NCBI GenBank assembly: GCA_021777135.1
Contig: JAJYDX010000003.1
Coordinates: 111,879-175,878 of the forward strand
Reading direction: 5' to 3'
Source: a bacterium
GTDB lineage: Bacteria; SZUA-79; Acidulodesulfobacterales; Acidulodesulfobacteraceae
DNA length: 64,000 bases
The notes below the pieces were generated by a model. It had not been told where the DNA came from. It ran no database searches and was given only the letters and a program-made list of their open reading frames with translations. The position numbers and the translations under genes were made by a program. Each line of letters opens with the position of its first letter. Within the stretch, counting starts at the first letter, position 1. Positions 9,013 to 17,397 of this stretch are shown in pieces.

Positions 9013-11898
9013 TTAGCTAAAACGGTTTATTTCGCAATATCCGCATTCCAGCCCTATTTCAGTATATTTATTATTATTTTCATCGCCGTTATGCCGCCGC
9101 GGCGCGACGGTCAGTTTATTCCCCCTAATCTCCGCGGACAAAGGACATTCGTCTTTTGAAATAATAAGATTATACATTTCGTGCTTTGCCCTTGTAAGCG
9201 CCACGTAAAGAGTATTCAGGTCGCTTATGTTTTCGTCTTTGACGGACTCCTCGTAAATTGATTGCAAATAAGGGGATAAGGTCATTTTTTTTGTTATATA
9301 AAACATATCCAGATAGACGCTGCCGTCGTCTTTTTTCACTTCCACCGCAAAGCTGTTTTTATTCCGTCCCTTATTGTTTTTAACGCCTCCGGTTTTAGAA
9401 CTTAGCGCGTAACTTTCTTCCGCAAAAAAAATATTTATCACGGCGTTCCATTGCAGTCCCTTTGCCTTATGGACGGTAAGAAGAGACAAAGCGTCCTTAA
9501 CTTCCGGTAATTTTATTGAAAACAGTTCAAGGGAATCGTCGCTTTTTGCATTCATTGATATTAAAAAATCGCTTAAATTAGACCAGTAGTTTTCCCCGCC
9601 GGACTGGATTACGTCTAAAAAATGAGCCAGATAAGCCGATTCTTCCGAGAAATTTTCCGCTATGTTAAAAGCGTCGTAAATATACAAAATAATTTCATAT
9701 ACGGGAAGATATCCAGCTTTATTAAATAGTTCGCCAAAACACTCGTTCCAAAGATTTACGTATTTTTCCATAAAAGCGTTATACATCGGTTTTACCCTTT
9801 CACGCAAAAACGCATCCGACCCGTTGGCACGCCCGTTTTTATTATTTTCGAATATGAACTTCTCAAACTCTTTTCTGTCGTATTTGTTATCACAACGGTT
9901 ATTTTTATTTTCAAATACCTCGCCAAGAATAAAACTGCCAAAATTGAAATCGTCGGCGGGAGAATTTAAAAAATTTAAAAGCTGTCCTATCTCCCTTATT
10001 ACCTTCCTATTCCTAATGTCTAAGCTGCTCTGCGCAACTACCGGATAACCTTTTTCTATAAGCCGTCCGCTAATATCGTTTAAATATTTGTTTTTTTGTG
10101 CCAGAATAGCGATATCTCCTGGATTGTAATTACGGTTTTTTACAAGGTCGTCTAATATTTCGAAAAGACGCGGTTCAATTAAATCTAACGGATTGACAGG
10201 AAACAAGCCGTTTTGCGGTTCTCCGTCTTCGGGGGCTTCAACGCTAAAGGATAAATTATCGGCGCGCTTAAATATTTCCGTAACGCAATACCCTTTATTA
10301 CCCGTATTTTCACAGGTTCCGCCTTGCGGGACATCCTGTTCGTATGTTAAAAGTCCTGCAGGATCGCCTGCCGATTCAACCCTTTCTTTTATTGCTGATT
10401 TAAAAACATAGTTTACGTAATCCACTAAAACTTTGTCCGACCTGAAATTAGTTTTAAGAGATACCCTTTTAAATTCGTTCAACGAAGGAAAAGATTTGCC
10501 GCCGTCTTCCAGAAGGGATTTCATTATTCTGTAATCCGCTCCTCTGAAGCCGTATAAAGCCTGTTTTAAATCTCCTACGGTAAATAAGGAACCGTTTTTT
10601 GAAAGTGATTCTTCTATTAAAGGTTTAAGATTTTGCCACTGTACTCTGGACGTGTCCTGAAATTCGTCAATAAAATAGTGATAGACGGAGTTGCCGAGGC
10701 GGAAATAAATTTCTGGAACGGAGCTTTCCGTGACAAACCTGCTTAATTTTTTATTTATATCGCTTATATAAACAAGCCCTAAAACATTGTAAGCATTTTT
10801 CAATTCATTTTTGAAAAATTCGTAAAGCGTCAAATAAGGCATAGTCTTTAATTTTGCTATATCCGGCATATGACCGTTAAAACGGTCATATAATTCTTCC
10901 CACTGCTTTGAATAATCGGCGGGAACGGAACCGGAGCCCTGTTTGCTTTTTTTGTACGGAAAACATATACGTTGATTTACCAATCCAAAATAATTCTTAT
11001 TCTCTAAATAATTTTTTATTTTTTCCACCGTTTCTTTATTGACATTGCCTTTAATATCCATACCCTGCCCATCCGCTAAATTCAATAAATCTTTCAATCC
11101 GGCTATTGCAGGAGCCATTGCTTCGTCCAATTTATTTTTTAAGGAAAAATCTAACGAAAACTCGGAATTATAATTTGATTCTGTTTCCAATATATGCTTC
11201 ATCGCGTCTTTAATGCTTCTAACGGGATTAAAGTCTATTCCGCCGGTCAGGTTAGCGTTGAGAAGGTTCAAAAATTCGGTTAGGACGCTTTCTTCGGCAG
11301 ATTCTACAAGCTTTTCCACTGAATAGTCTATTATGGCTGAACTTCCGGTGGATATTTCAAAATCAGGAGGCAGACCTATTTCCAAAGCCGACGCTTTCAA
11401 AATTTTTGAAGTAAAGCTGTCTATCGTCATTATGCGGAAATCGTGGTAATTAGATAATATTATATCTATAAGGTTTTCCGCTGCGTAGGATATTTTAGAA
11501 ATCTGTACTTCTTTGCCGCCGTATATTACGTCTCCGTCATTGTTTTCTGACTTTCTTACTTCATCGTCTGCAATTGCGCCGTATCTTAAGGTTGTAATAT
11601 GAGCAATATAATCCCCATAATCCGCCATTTCGGTATCAGAGCCGCATGAGGTTAAACTTATGGATTTTAATCTTCCTAATATCTGCTTTTTCATATCTCT
11701 TGCAGAATTATTAGTAAAAGTAATGCCTAATATATTTGTTAGCTTATTAAACGGTATATCGGCGGAGAGTAAAAATTGTATGGCGCGCAGGGTAAGAGTA
11801 TATGTTTTGCCGGAACCGGCGGATGCTTCAACCGAAAAGATATGGGGGAACTTAAGTTCTGAGTCTTTTTCTAAAACGTTTATTGTGTTTGCGGGCAT
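9013..11898 (-). CDS. addA: AddA/RecB-like UvrD-family helicase without nuclease domain
   Basis: A 961-residue superfamily 1 helicase. Motifs in order are Walker A in EASAGSGKTYTL (GSGKT 28-32), motif II FIDEFQDTSRVQW, motif III GDLKQALYGFRGADY, motif IV LKTNFRSDK, motif V LLTVHKAKGLQW and motif VI LYVALTRAKHEM. The protein ends about 65 residues after motif VI, so the C-terminal PD-(D/E)XK nuclease of classical AddA/RecB is absent and AddB would supply the only nuclease. It sits in a tight minus-strand run behind a diguanylate cyclase gene (16-bp gap). Confidence 0.87.
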   Translation of the reverse strand: MPANTINVLEKDSELKFPHIFSVEASAGSGKTYTLTLRAIQFLLSADIPFNKLTNILGITFTNNSARDMKKQILGRLKSISLTSCGSDTEMADYGDYIAHITTLRYGAIADDEVRKSENNDGDVIYGGKEVQISKISYAAENLIDIILSNYHDFRIMTIDSFTSKILKASALEIGLPPDFEISTGSSAIIDYSVEKLVESAEESVLTEFLNLLNANLTGGIDFNPVRSIKDAMKHILETESNYNSEFSLDFSLKNKLDEAMAPAIAGLKDLLNLADGQGMDIKGNVNKETVEKIKNYLENKNYFGLVNQRICFPYKKSKQGSGSVPADYSKQWEELYDRFNGHMPDIAKLKTMPYLTLYEFFKNELKNAYNVLGLVYISDINKKLSRFVTESSVPEIYFRLGNSVYHYFIDEFQDTSRVQWQNLKPLIEESLSKNGSLFTVGDLKQALYGFRGADYRIMKSLLEDGGKSFPSLNEFKRVSLKTNFRSDKVLVDYVNYVFKSAIKERVESAGDPAGLLTYEQDVPQGGTCENTGNKGYCVTEIFKRADNLSFSVEAPEDGEPQNGLFPVNPLDLIEPRLFEILDDLVKNRNYNPGDIAILAQKNKYLNDISGRLIEKGYPVVAQSSLDIRNRKVIREIGQLLNFLNSPADDFNFGSFILGEVFENKNNRCDNKYDRKEFEKFIFENNKNGRANGSDAFLRERVKPMYNAFMEKYVNLWNECFGELFNKAGYLPVYEIILYIYDAFNIAENFSEESAYLAHFLDVIQSGGENYWSNLSDFLISMNAKSDDSLELFSIKLPEVKDALSLLTVHKAKGLQWNAVINIFFAEESYALSSKTGGVKNNKGRNKNSFAVEVKKDDGSVYLDMFYITKKMTLSPYLQSIYEESVKDENISDLNTLYVALTRAKHEMYNLIISKDECPLSAEIRGNKLTVAPRRHNGDENNNKYTEIGLECGYCEINRFS

Positions 11899-11914
11899 AG
11901 ACGATAGACTGTTG

Positions 11915-13873
11915 TTAATACTCTTCTTCTTTCCACATGTCCTTTGTAAACCTTACGACCTTGTTCCTGCCGTTTTCTTTTGCTTCGTAAAGGGCGACGT
12001 CGGCATATTTAATAGCCTGCCAGAATTTCTCGGTATCTGCCGGATACTCGCAGACGCCTATGCTTATGGTTTTCTTTAGGACTATTCCGCCTGTTATTTC
12101 CAAGCGCGAAGATTCTACCGCTTTCCTTATTTTTTCGGCTATTTCCAACGCTTCGCCCTGTCTTATGTCTATAAGCAGGGCAAGGAATTCCTCGCCTCCG
12201 AACCTAACGGCTATATCGGAAGTTCTAATGCTTTTTTTAATTTGCTTTGAAACGTTTTTAAGAACCACGTCGCCGTTGTCGTGACCGTATTTATCATTTA
12301 CTTCTTTAAAGTGGTCCACGTCGAGCATTAAAACACCCAGGTTTGTACCGCGACGCTTTATCCCCGCGATTATATTTTGAGACGTATCGTCTAAATATCT
12401 CCGGTTATACATGCCGGTTAATTGGTCTACTATGGACTGCTCTTTTAAAAGCTCCATTAATTTTCTGGATTCTATAACGGGAGAGGCTTCCGCAAGATAG
12501 CTTTTGATGTAAGGAATCATCCAGTGGACAAAATCCGCCACGTCGTTGTCGAAAATAAGCTGCAGGACCATACCTACTTTGCCGCCTATATATATTGGAA
12601 TGCAATAATAATTATATTTTTCGTTGCAGGTTTTACCGCTGCCGCTGCCAGCCGAACCGGCTTCGTCCTCTTCGGAAGAGTTAAATTTAAAATTTTGGCA
12701 AATACACGGGAAGTTAAAAGAATCGACGTCGCCGCCTGTTCTTTTAGCCCTGCAGGAATCGGCGTCTTCCAAAGACGACCTGTCGCACCACATATCGTCT
12801 TTTCCCAGATTAATCTTGGAACCGACGGCAAGCAGACTCATTTTATTGTTATCGGCTACTTCGTATATCGCGTAATTTTCAAAACACATATAGTCTCTTA
12901 TAATTGACTCTATGCGATTTATTATGTCATTTTTAGTCCTGTCTTTTTCGATAACTCTTTTAAAATTATAAATCCTTACCAGTTCGTTTATAATTTTAAC
13001 GGTATCCTTAAGATAGTTGTCGGTCTTTAGGACTGTGTATCCAATAAGCGACGAAACTTTAAAATTGATATCGGACAGTATTTCCTTTAAGCTTTTAGAC
13101 GTTTCGTTAAGAGTTTTTGCTACGTTGCCTGCTTCGTCGTCTGGAAGGCCCTTTTCGTCTATCAGGACTCCGTCCATCTCCCCTTCTTTAAGGTTTTCCA
13201 TTCCATGTTCTATTTTTTGAAACAGCGTAATATAAGGACTGAAAAACCTGAAAAGCACCAGAACTAATATAATTAAGAATGCTAAAAATATTAATGAGGT
13301 CTGGACTATAGTCTTAAACGTAGCCGCTCTCACGGAAGACAGGTTCATGGTAAGACTTATAGCTCCTAAAACAGTGCCTGACTTGACCTTATGACACATA
13401 AGGCAGTTCACTACGCCGTTGCTGGTAGCTTTATATGGTATTATCACATGATATCTTACGGAATTAAGCGTCTCATCTAATTTTTCTATTTTAATACCGG
13501 AAGCAAGGACGTATTTTTCTTCGGCGGTAACAGGCTTTTCGCTCTTAAAGCCGGGACCGAACTGTTTATCGACGGGATTGCCTCTTATAATAGAAATATT
13601 TTGAATATCGACCTGTTTGGAGGCTTTCTTTAGCCTGCTGATAAATATTTTTCGGTCCTGAATTACTCCCATAACCATTAAGGACGTAAGACCGTCCCTT
13701 ACGACCTTGGCGATGGTCTTTGAACGTATTTTCGCTTCGCTTATAGATTCCTGCCTGAAACTGAAAGCAAAGATAAGGTCTATGGTAACGAACAGTATGA
13801 CCAGCAGTACGACTATCCTGAAAATTATTTTTGTTTTAAGAGATTTGTTTAAATTTTTATTTTTTAGGAACAT
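11915..13873 (-). CDS. Membrane diguanylate cyclase with periplasmic c-type heme sensor domain
   Basis: A 652-residue protein. A transmembrane helix at about 17-38 is followed by a periplasmic domain containing a heme c motif CLMCH (Cys157, Cys160, His161). A second helix at about 186-208, a HAMP-like linker and a GAF-like region with several cysteines come next. The C-terminal GGDEF domain has GGEEF (559-563) and an RTSD inhibitory site (550-553). The sensor resembles the DUF3365/Tll0287-type heme or redox domains. Inferred role: c-di-GMP synthesis controlled by redox state or a gas ligand. It lies 73 bp after ackA and leads the addA-addB run. Confidence 0.9.
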   Translation of the reverse strand: MFLKNKNLNKSLKTKIIFRIVVLLVILFVTIDLIFAFSFRQESISEAKIRSKTIAKVVRDGLTSLMVMGVIQDRKIFISRLKKASKQVDIQNISIIRGNPVDKQFGPGFKSEKPVTAEEKYVLASGIKIEKLDETLNSVRYHVIIPYKATSNGVVNCLMCHKVKSGTVLGAISLTMNLSSVRAATFKTIVQTSLIFLAFLIILVLVLFRFFSPYITLFQKIEHGMENLKEGEMDGVLIDEKGLPDDEAGNVAKTLNETSKSLKEILSDINFKVSSLIGYTVLKTDNYLKDTVKIINELVRIYNFKRVIEKDRTKNDIINRIESIIRDYMCFENYAIYEVADNNKMSLLAVGSKINLGKDDMWCDRSSLEDADSCRAKRTGGDVDSFNFPCICQNFKFNSSEEDEAGSAGSGSGKTCNEKYNYYCIPIYIGGKVGMVLQLIFDNDVADFVHWMIPYIKSYLAEASPVIESRKLMELLKEQSIVDQLTGMYNRRYLDDTSQNIIAGIKRRGTNLGVLMLDVDHFKEVNDKYGHDNGDVVLKNVSKQIKKSIRTSDIAVRFGGEEFLALLIDIRQGEALEIAEKIRKAVESSRLEITGGIVLKKTISIGVCEYPADTEKFWQAIKYADVALYEAKENGRNKVVRFTKDMWKEEEY

Positions 13874-13946
13874 AATAAATGTTATATCATAAAATAAAAA
13901 AACTGCAAATATAATTTTAACTTTAATTTTAAGTTATAATATGATT

Positions 13947-15233
13947 TCACAGGTTCAAACGTAATTGCAAAACCGACTCAAAAGCCATTTGAAGTTCTTC
14001 GTCCGTATGAATGACGAACGCTTTAACGCCGGCGTCTTTATCAAGGCTTATCATTTTTGCCGATTTTTCTGCGTCGAGCATTCCTAGAGGCTCATAAGAT
14101 TGAAAATATTTTGCCGCGGCTGCATTTTTTTCTTCGTCGATTTTTATTCCAAGATATGACAAACTGCCGCAAACTTCTTTTCTGAGCCAGTCAGAATTTT
14201 CGCCTATGCCTCCGGTAAAAACAAGGGCGTCGGTTCCGTTAAGCGCGGCGGCGTACTGACCTATAAATTTTATTATCCTGTATGCATACATTTTTAAGGC
14301 TAATTTTGAATGGGCGTCTTTTTGTTTTAGAAGTTCCTTAAAATCGTATGTCTTTTTGGATATTCCAAGAAGACCGCTTTTTTTGTTTAAAATTTCGTTT
14401 ATAGCATCGTCGGTTAAATTAAGTTTATTTTTTAAGATAAAAGGTACTTCCGGGTCGATATTGCCGCATCTCGTTCCCATCATAAGCCCTTCTAGCGGGG
14501 TATAACCCATGGAAGTATCTATTGACTTACCGTTTTTTACCGCGCATACGCTTGCACCGTTTCCTAGATGGCATATTATGGTTTTTTTTATTTTTTTATC
14601 CAAAATTTTTAATAAACCGGTTATAAAAGCATATGAAATTCCATGAAAACCGTACTTTTTTATGTCAAATTTTTCATGGTATTCTACGGGAAGCGGGTAA
14701 AACGCGGCGTAAGCCGGGATGACACCGTGAAACGCCGTATCGAAAATACAGACCTGTCTGGAAAGCGGAAACATCGAACTCATAATTTTGAGCCCGTTTA
14801 AGTTTACGGGGTTATGCAGGGGCGCAAGATAGTTAAGCTCGGAAAGTTTTTTTAAGTCCCGTCCCGTAACGGTAAGCGGTTTAATATAATATTTACCGCC
14901 GTGAACATATCTGTGTACGACGATATCAGGCAAGCCGTTACCGCCGCCCGCCTTATTTTTTTTTAGAAGGTTTTTTAACGGGCCTCCATTGCTAAAAATA
15001 TAATTCAGGGCTTCTTCGTGATTAGAAAAATTCTTTTTTTCGCTTTCCGTTTTATTTTCGTCTTTAAGGTAAAACGAGCCGAATCCGGTTCCTATCTCTT
15101 CTATCCTGCATGACAGCACCCGGTCCATATTAAGAGGCGATACGGCATTTTTCCCTGCGTCAGAAAAACGGAAAAGTGAAAATTTTATCGAAGAACTGCC
15201 GCAGTTTAACGAAATTATTTTTAAATCGGGCAT
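13947..15233 (-). CDS. ackA: Acetate kinase (or propionate kinase)
   Basis: Interconverts acetyl phosphate + ADP and acetate + ATP. The 428-residue length fits, and ASKHA motifs are clear: LNCGSSSIKFSLF, HRYVHGGK (catalytic Arg), LHNPVNL, FDTAFHG, ICHLGNGAS, GTRCGNIDP and VFTGGIGENS. The normally strict GFHGTSH segment reads GFHGISY, losing the second His, which may alter activity or substrate. No phosphotransacetylase gene is nearby. There is no Shine-Dalgarno; a TATAAT lies about 10 nt before the ATG. It is divergent from the methyltransferase gene. Confidence 0.93.
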   Translation of the reverse strand: MPDLKIISLNCGSSSIKFSLFRFSDAGKNAVSPLNMDRVLSCRIEEIGTGFGSFYLKDENKTESEKKNFSNHEEALNYIFSNGGPLKNLLKKNKAGGGNGLPDIVVHRYVHGGKYYIKPLTVTGRDLKKLSELNYLAPLHNPVNLNGLKIMSSMFPLSRQVCIFDTAFHGVIPAYAAFYPLPVEYHEKFDIKKYGFHGISYAFITGLLKILDKKIKKTIICHLGNGASVCAVKNGKSIDTSMGYTPLEGLMMGTRCGNIDPEVPFILKNKLNLTDDAINEILNKKSGLLGISKKTYDFKELLKQKDAHSKLALKMYAYRIIKFIGQYAAALNGTDALVFTGGIGENSDWLRKEVCGSLSYLGIKIDEEKNAAAAKYFQSYEPLGMLDAEKSAKMISLDKDAGVKAFVIHTDEELQMAFESVLQLRLNL

Positions 15234-15270
15234 AAGTATATATATTATATTTACAAAACAAATAATGATG

Positions 15271-15300
15271 TTGTATTATGCTTATATTATATATTATAAT
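15271..15300 (+). promoter_or_regulatory. Promoter of the methyltransferase gene, apparently leaderless
   Basis: TTGTAT (15271-15276), 18 bp, TATAAT (15295-15300), then 6 nt to the ATG at 15307. The predicted start point coincides with the A of the start codon and there is no Shine-Dalgarno, so the mRNA would be leaderless. Confidence 0.55.
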
Positions 15301-15306
15301 AAACTC

Positions 15307-15945
15307 ATGCACAAATTTAATCCCGCAGACCATAAAAGATTGGATTCCGAAGAAAGGCGCAAAATCATGCCGCCGGAGCTTCTTACAGGCGAAATAGAAA
15401 AAACCGCGGAAGAATATTTCAAAAAAAACGGCTCGGTCGTTTTCGCGGACCTTGGCTGCGGAAGCGGATATTTTTCCATACCTTTGGCAAAAAGAGCCTA
15501 TAATTACAAAAATAAAAATTTCCTCTTATTCGCCTTAGACGTCAGCGAAGAAATGTTGGCCGTTTTTAACGGGAACCTGAAGAAAGATAAAGACTGGGGC
15601 AAAAACGAAGGAAACGGTTCATGCGTAATAAAATGCGTTAAATGCGAGGAATTTTTTATCCCGCTTGAAGATAATTCCGTCGATATACTCCTGCTTGCAA
15701 ACGTTTTTCACGAAATCGAAGACAAAACCGCCTATTTAAAGGAAATTAAAAGGGTTTTAAAAGACGGCGGGACTTTTTTCCTTTTAGACTGGAAAAAGGA
15801 AGACCCTAACCCCGTATTCGGACCCCCGCAGGTCGAAAGGGTTTCTACGGGAGAAGCGGAAAAAGCTCTCGAGAAATCGGGTTTTAAAGATATAAAAATA
15901 CTACCTTTATATCCATCGTCGTTTACGCTGGTTTCAAAAAAATAA
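15307..15945 (+). CDS. Class I SAM-dependent methyltransferase
   Basis: A 212-residue methyltransferase of the UbiE/Methyltransf_11 type. The SAM-binding motif I VFADLGCGSGYFSIPLA is followed by the acidic strand LFALDVSEEM, the motif IV-like SVDILLLANVFHEI and the post-motif KEIKRVLKDGGTFFLLDW. The start at 15307 (MHKFNPADHKRLD) matches the usual beginning of this subfamily; the open frame begins 14 codons earlier inside the promoter. The substrate is unknown. It is convergent with a frameshifted coiled-coil gene. Confidence 0.85.
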   Translation: MHKFNPADHKRLDSEERRKIMPPELLTGEIEKTAEEYFKKNGSVVFADLGCGSGYFSIPLAKRAYNYKNKNFLLFALDVSEEMLAVFNGNLKKDKDWGKNEGNGSCVIKCVKCEEFFIPLEDNSVDILLLANVFHEIEDKTAYLKEIKRVLKDGGTFFLLDWKKEDPNPVFGPPQVERVSTGEAEKALEKSGFKDIKILPLYPSSFTLVSKK

Positions 15946-15958
15946 AAACCCCAATTTT

Positions 15959-16266
15959 TTAACGTTTTAAAAACAAGTCTAAAACGGCGACTAATACCCC
16001 AATCTGTCCCGCCCAGAATATAAACATCCATTTAATAATATCGACTTTAGTTTCCGACATATTTTTGTCAAGTTCGTTGATTCTTTTATCAAGCTTGGAA
16101 ATTTCTTCGTTAGCCGTCTCTCAAACTTCTCTTCGACTGTTAAAATAGTTGCTTCGCTTGATGACTTAGCAATCTTGTCAAAAAACTCGGCAGGTTCTTT
16201 CTGTTCTTCTTTGTTTGTATTTTTAAGCAATGCATCAGGCAATGCAATAACTGATGACATAGGCAT
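15959..16266 (-). pseudogene. Frameshifted coiled-coil membrane-anchored protein (DUF1640-like)
   Basis: The minus strand from 16266 encodes MPMSSVIALPDALL... to ...VEEKFERRLT, then runs out of frame near 16108. Inserting one base there (one G on the coding strand) restores EEISKLDKRINELDKNMSE, a heptad coiled coil, followed by a transmembrane segment (DIIKWMFIFWAGQIGVLVAV) and a stop at 15959. The joined product is a ~102-residue coiled-coil protein with a C-terminal membrane helix. The break is either a real one-base deletion or a sequencing error. Confidence 0.75.
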
Positions 16267-16477
16267 TTTTTCTCTTGATAAATTATATCATACATAGCGA
16301 GTTTTTAAAAATTACAATTTCGCATTGTTTTATTATAGCAGGAAAATATTACGGGATTATGACGGAAATGTTACAAAGAGGTTATTTACGTTGCGTTTCG
16401 GTTAAAAAGCCGACGCAAACGCACACGAAGGCAAGAGAATAAGTAAATCTATCCTTTTTCCTTTTTATAAAATAAAA

Positions 16478-16511
16478 ACTCCCGGCAACGTCGTCAAACG
16501 CAATCGGGAGT
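16478..16511 (-). terminator. Rho-independent terminator after the prepilin-like gene
   Basis: Arms actcccg (16478-16484) and cgggagt (16505-16511) flank a 20-nt loop. On the minus strand the hairpin is followed by TTTTATTTT. The loop contains GCGTTTGACG, which is also in the loop of the terminator at 43433-43463. Confidence 0.7.
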
Positions 16512-16547
16512 AAGATAATAAATAAATCTGACACCTTTATTCTTATT

Positions 16548-17273
16548 TTACGACTGGCACGGCACTAAATAGAATCCTTCTATGTTGTTATTAACCGAGG
16601 AAACCATATAATACGCGTAACTGTCCATAGTTGCGCCATTTGAATATATATAATCAATATTGCCTATTTGAGTAACGCCTTCATTGATTGGAATATTTAT
16701 TACTGGTGCTACATAATTAGCATTCCAAGCGGGACCTGAAGTACCATTAGTTCCTGAATTATCACATGTAAGTGTAATAGAAGGTGCACTAGTTGCACCA
16801 TAATTATTTGAGGGTGTTTTAGGTGAATAATTTAACCACCATGAGTTACCTGTTTTTCCTGATGCTGCAGAACCGTAATTATAAACGGTACCAGTACCAT
16901 TTCCGTTGTTCGCAGCTGAACTTATAGTATAATTTGGCAAGTTCAAAAAAGGATTAGCATAAGGATTTGCTCCCTGCGTTCCTGCTGACGACGGAGTCGT
17001 ACCTGTAAACGCCGGCACTCCTGCCGCTACCGTAACATAGCTGCTTAAATCGTTATTCACTAAATCTTTCGACAGTTGCGTCGTTACACCTTCTCCCAGC
17101 GACCCTACTACGCCCTGCGAAGCCGCCTTATTAGCCGAACCTGTCAGGTTTACGAACTTAGGCAGGACGACCGCCGCCAGTATGCCTATTAAGAGTATTA
17201 CCATAACGAGTTCGATAAGAGTGAACGCGTCTTTTTTTGCAAGAATATTTGCGTTTTTTTTCTTTTTCTCCAT
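16548..17273 (-). CDS. Prepilin-type N-methylated protein, major-pilin-like
   Basis: A 241-residue secreted pilin or pseudopilin. After a charged leader the prepilin peptidase site is KKDA|FTLIELVMVILLIGILA, with Glu at +5 and Ala rather than Gly before the cut. The exposed domain is rich in Gly, Ser, Asn and Thr, with a cysteine pair near the end, as in type IV pilins. A strong AGGAGG Shine-Dalgarno and its own terminator suggest a well-expressed single-gene unit. It could be processed by the prepilin peptidase at 62.6 kb. Confidence 0.85.
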   Translation of the reverse strand: MEKKKKNANILAKKDAFTLIELVMVILLIGILAAVVLPKFVNLTGSANKAASQGVVGSLGEGVTTQLSKDLVNNDLSSYVTVAAGVPAFTGTTPSSAGTQGANPYANPFLNLPNYTISSAANNGNGTGTVYNYGSAASGKTGNSWWLNYSPKTPSNNYGATSAPSITLTCDNSGTNGTSGPAWNANYVAPVINIPINEGVTQIGNIDYIYSNGATMDSYAYYMVSSVNNNIEGFYLVPCQS

Positions 17274-17397
17274 TAAGTCCTCCTTAAAAATTAACTATAA
17301 GACTATAAGATATAATTAATAAATAAAGTTAAAATATTTTTTATTATAATTATATTATAATCCTTTTAATTTAAGGACGCAATATTTTTTTTTATAT

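Noticed and set aside
11660..12079. Plus-strand open frame of 139 residues
   Set aside because: Spans the antisense of the addA start and the cyclase end; a shadow of two well-supported genes.
12524..12907. Plus-strand open frame of 127 residues
   Set aside because: Antisense to the GAF-like region of the heme-c diguanylate cyclase; no motifs and no start signal.
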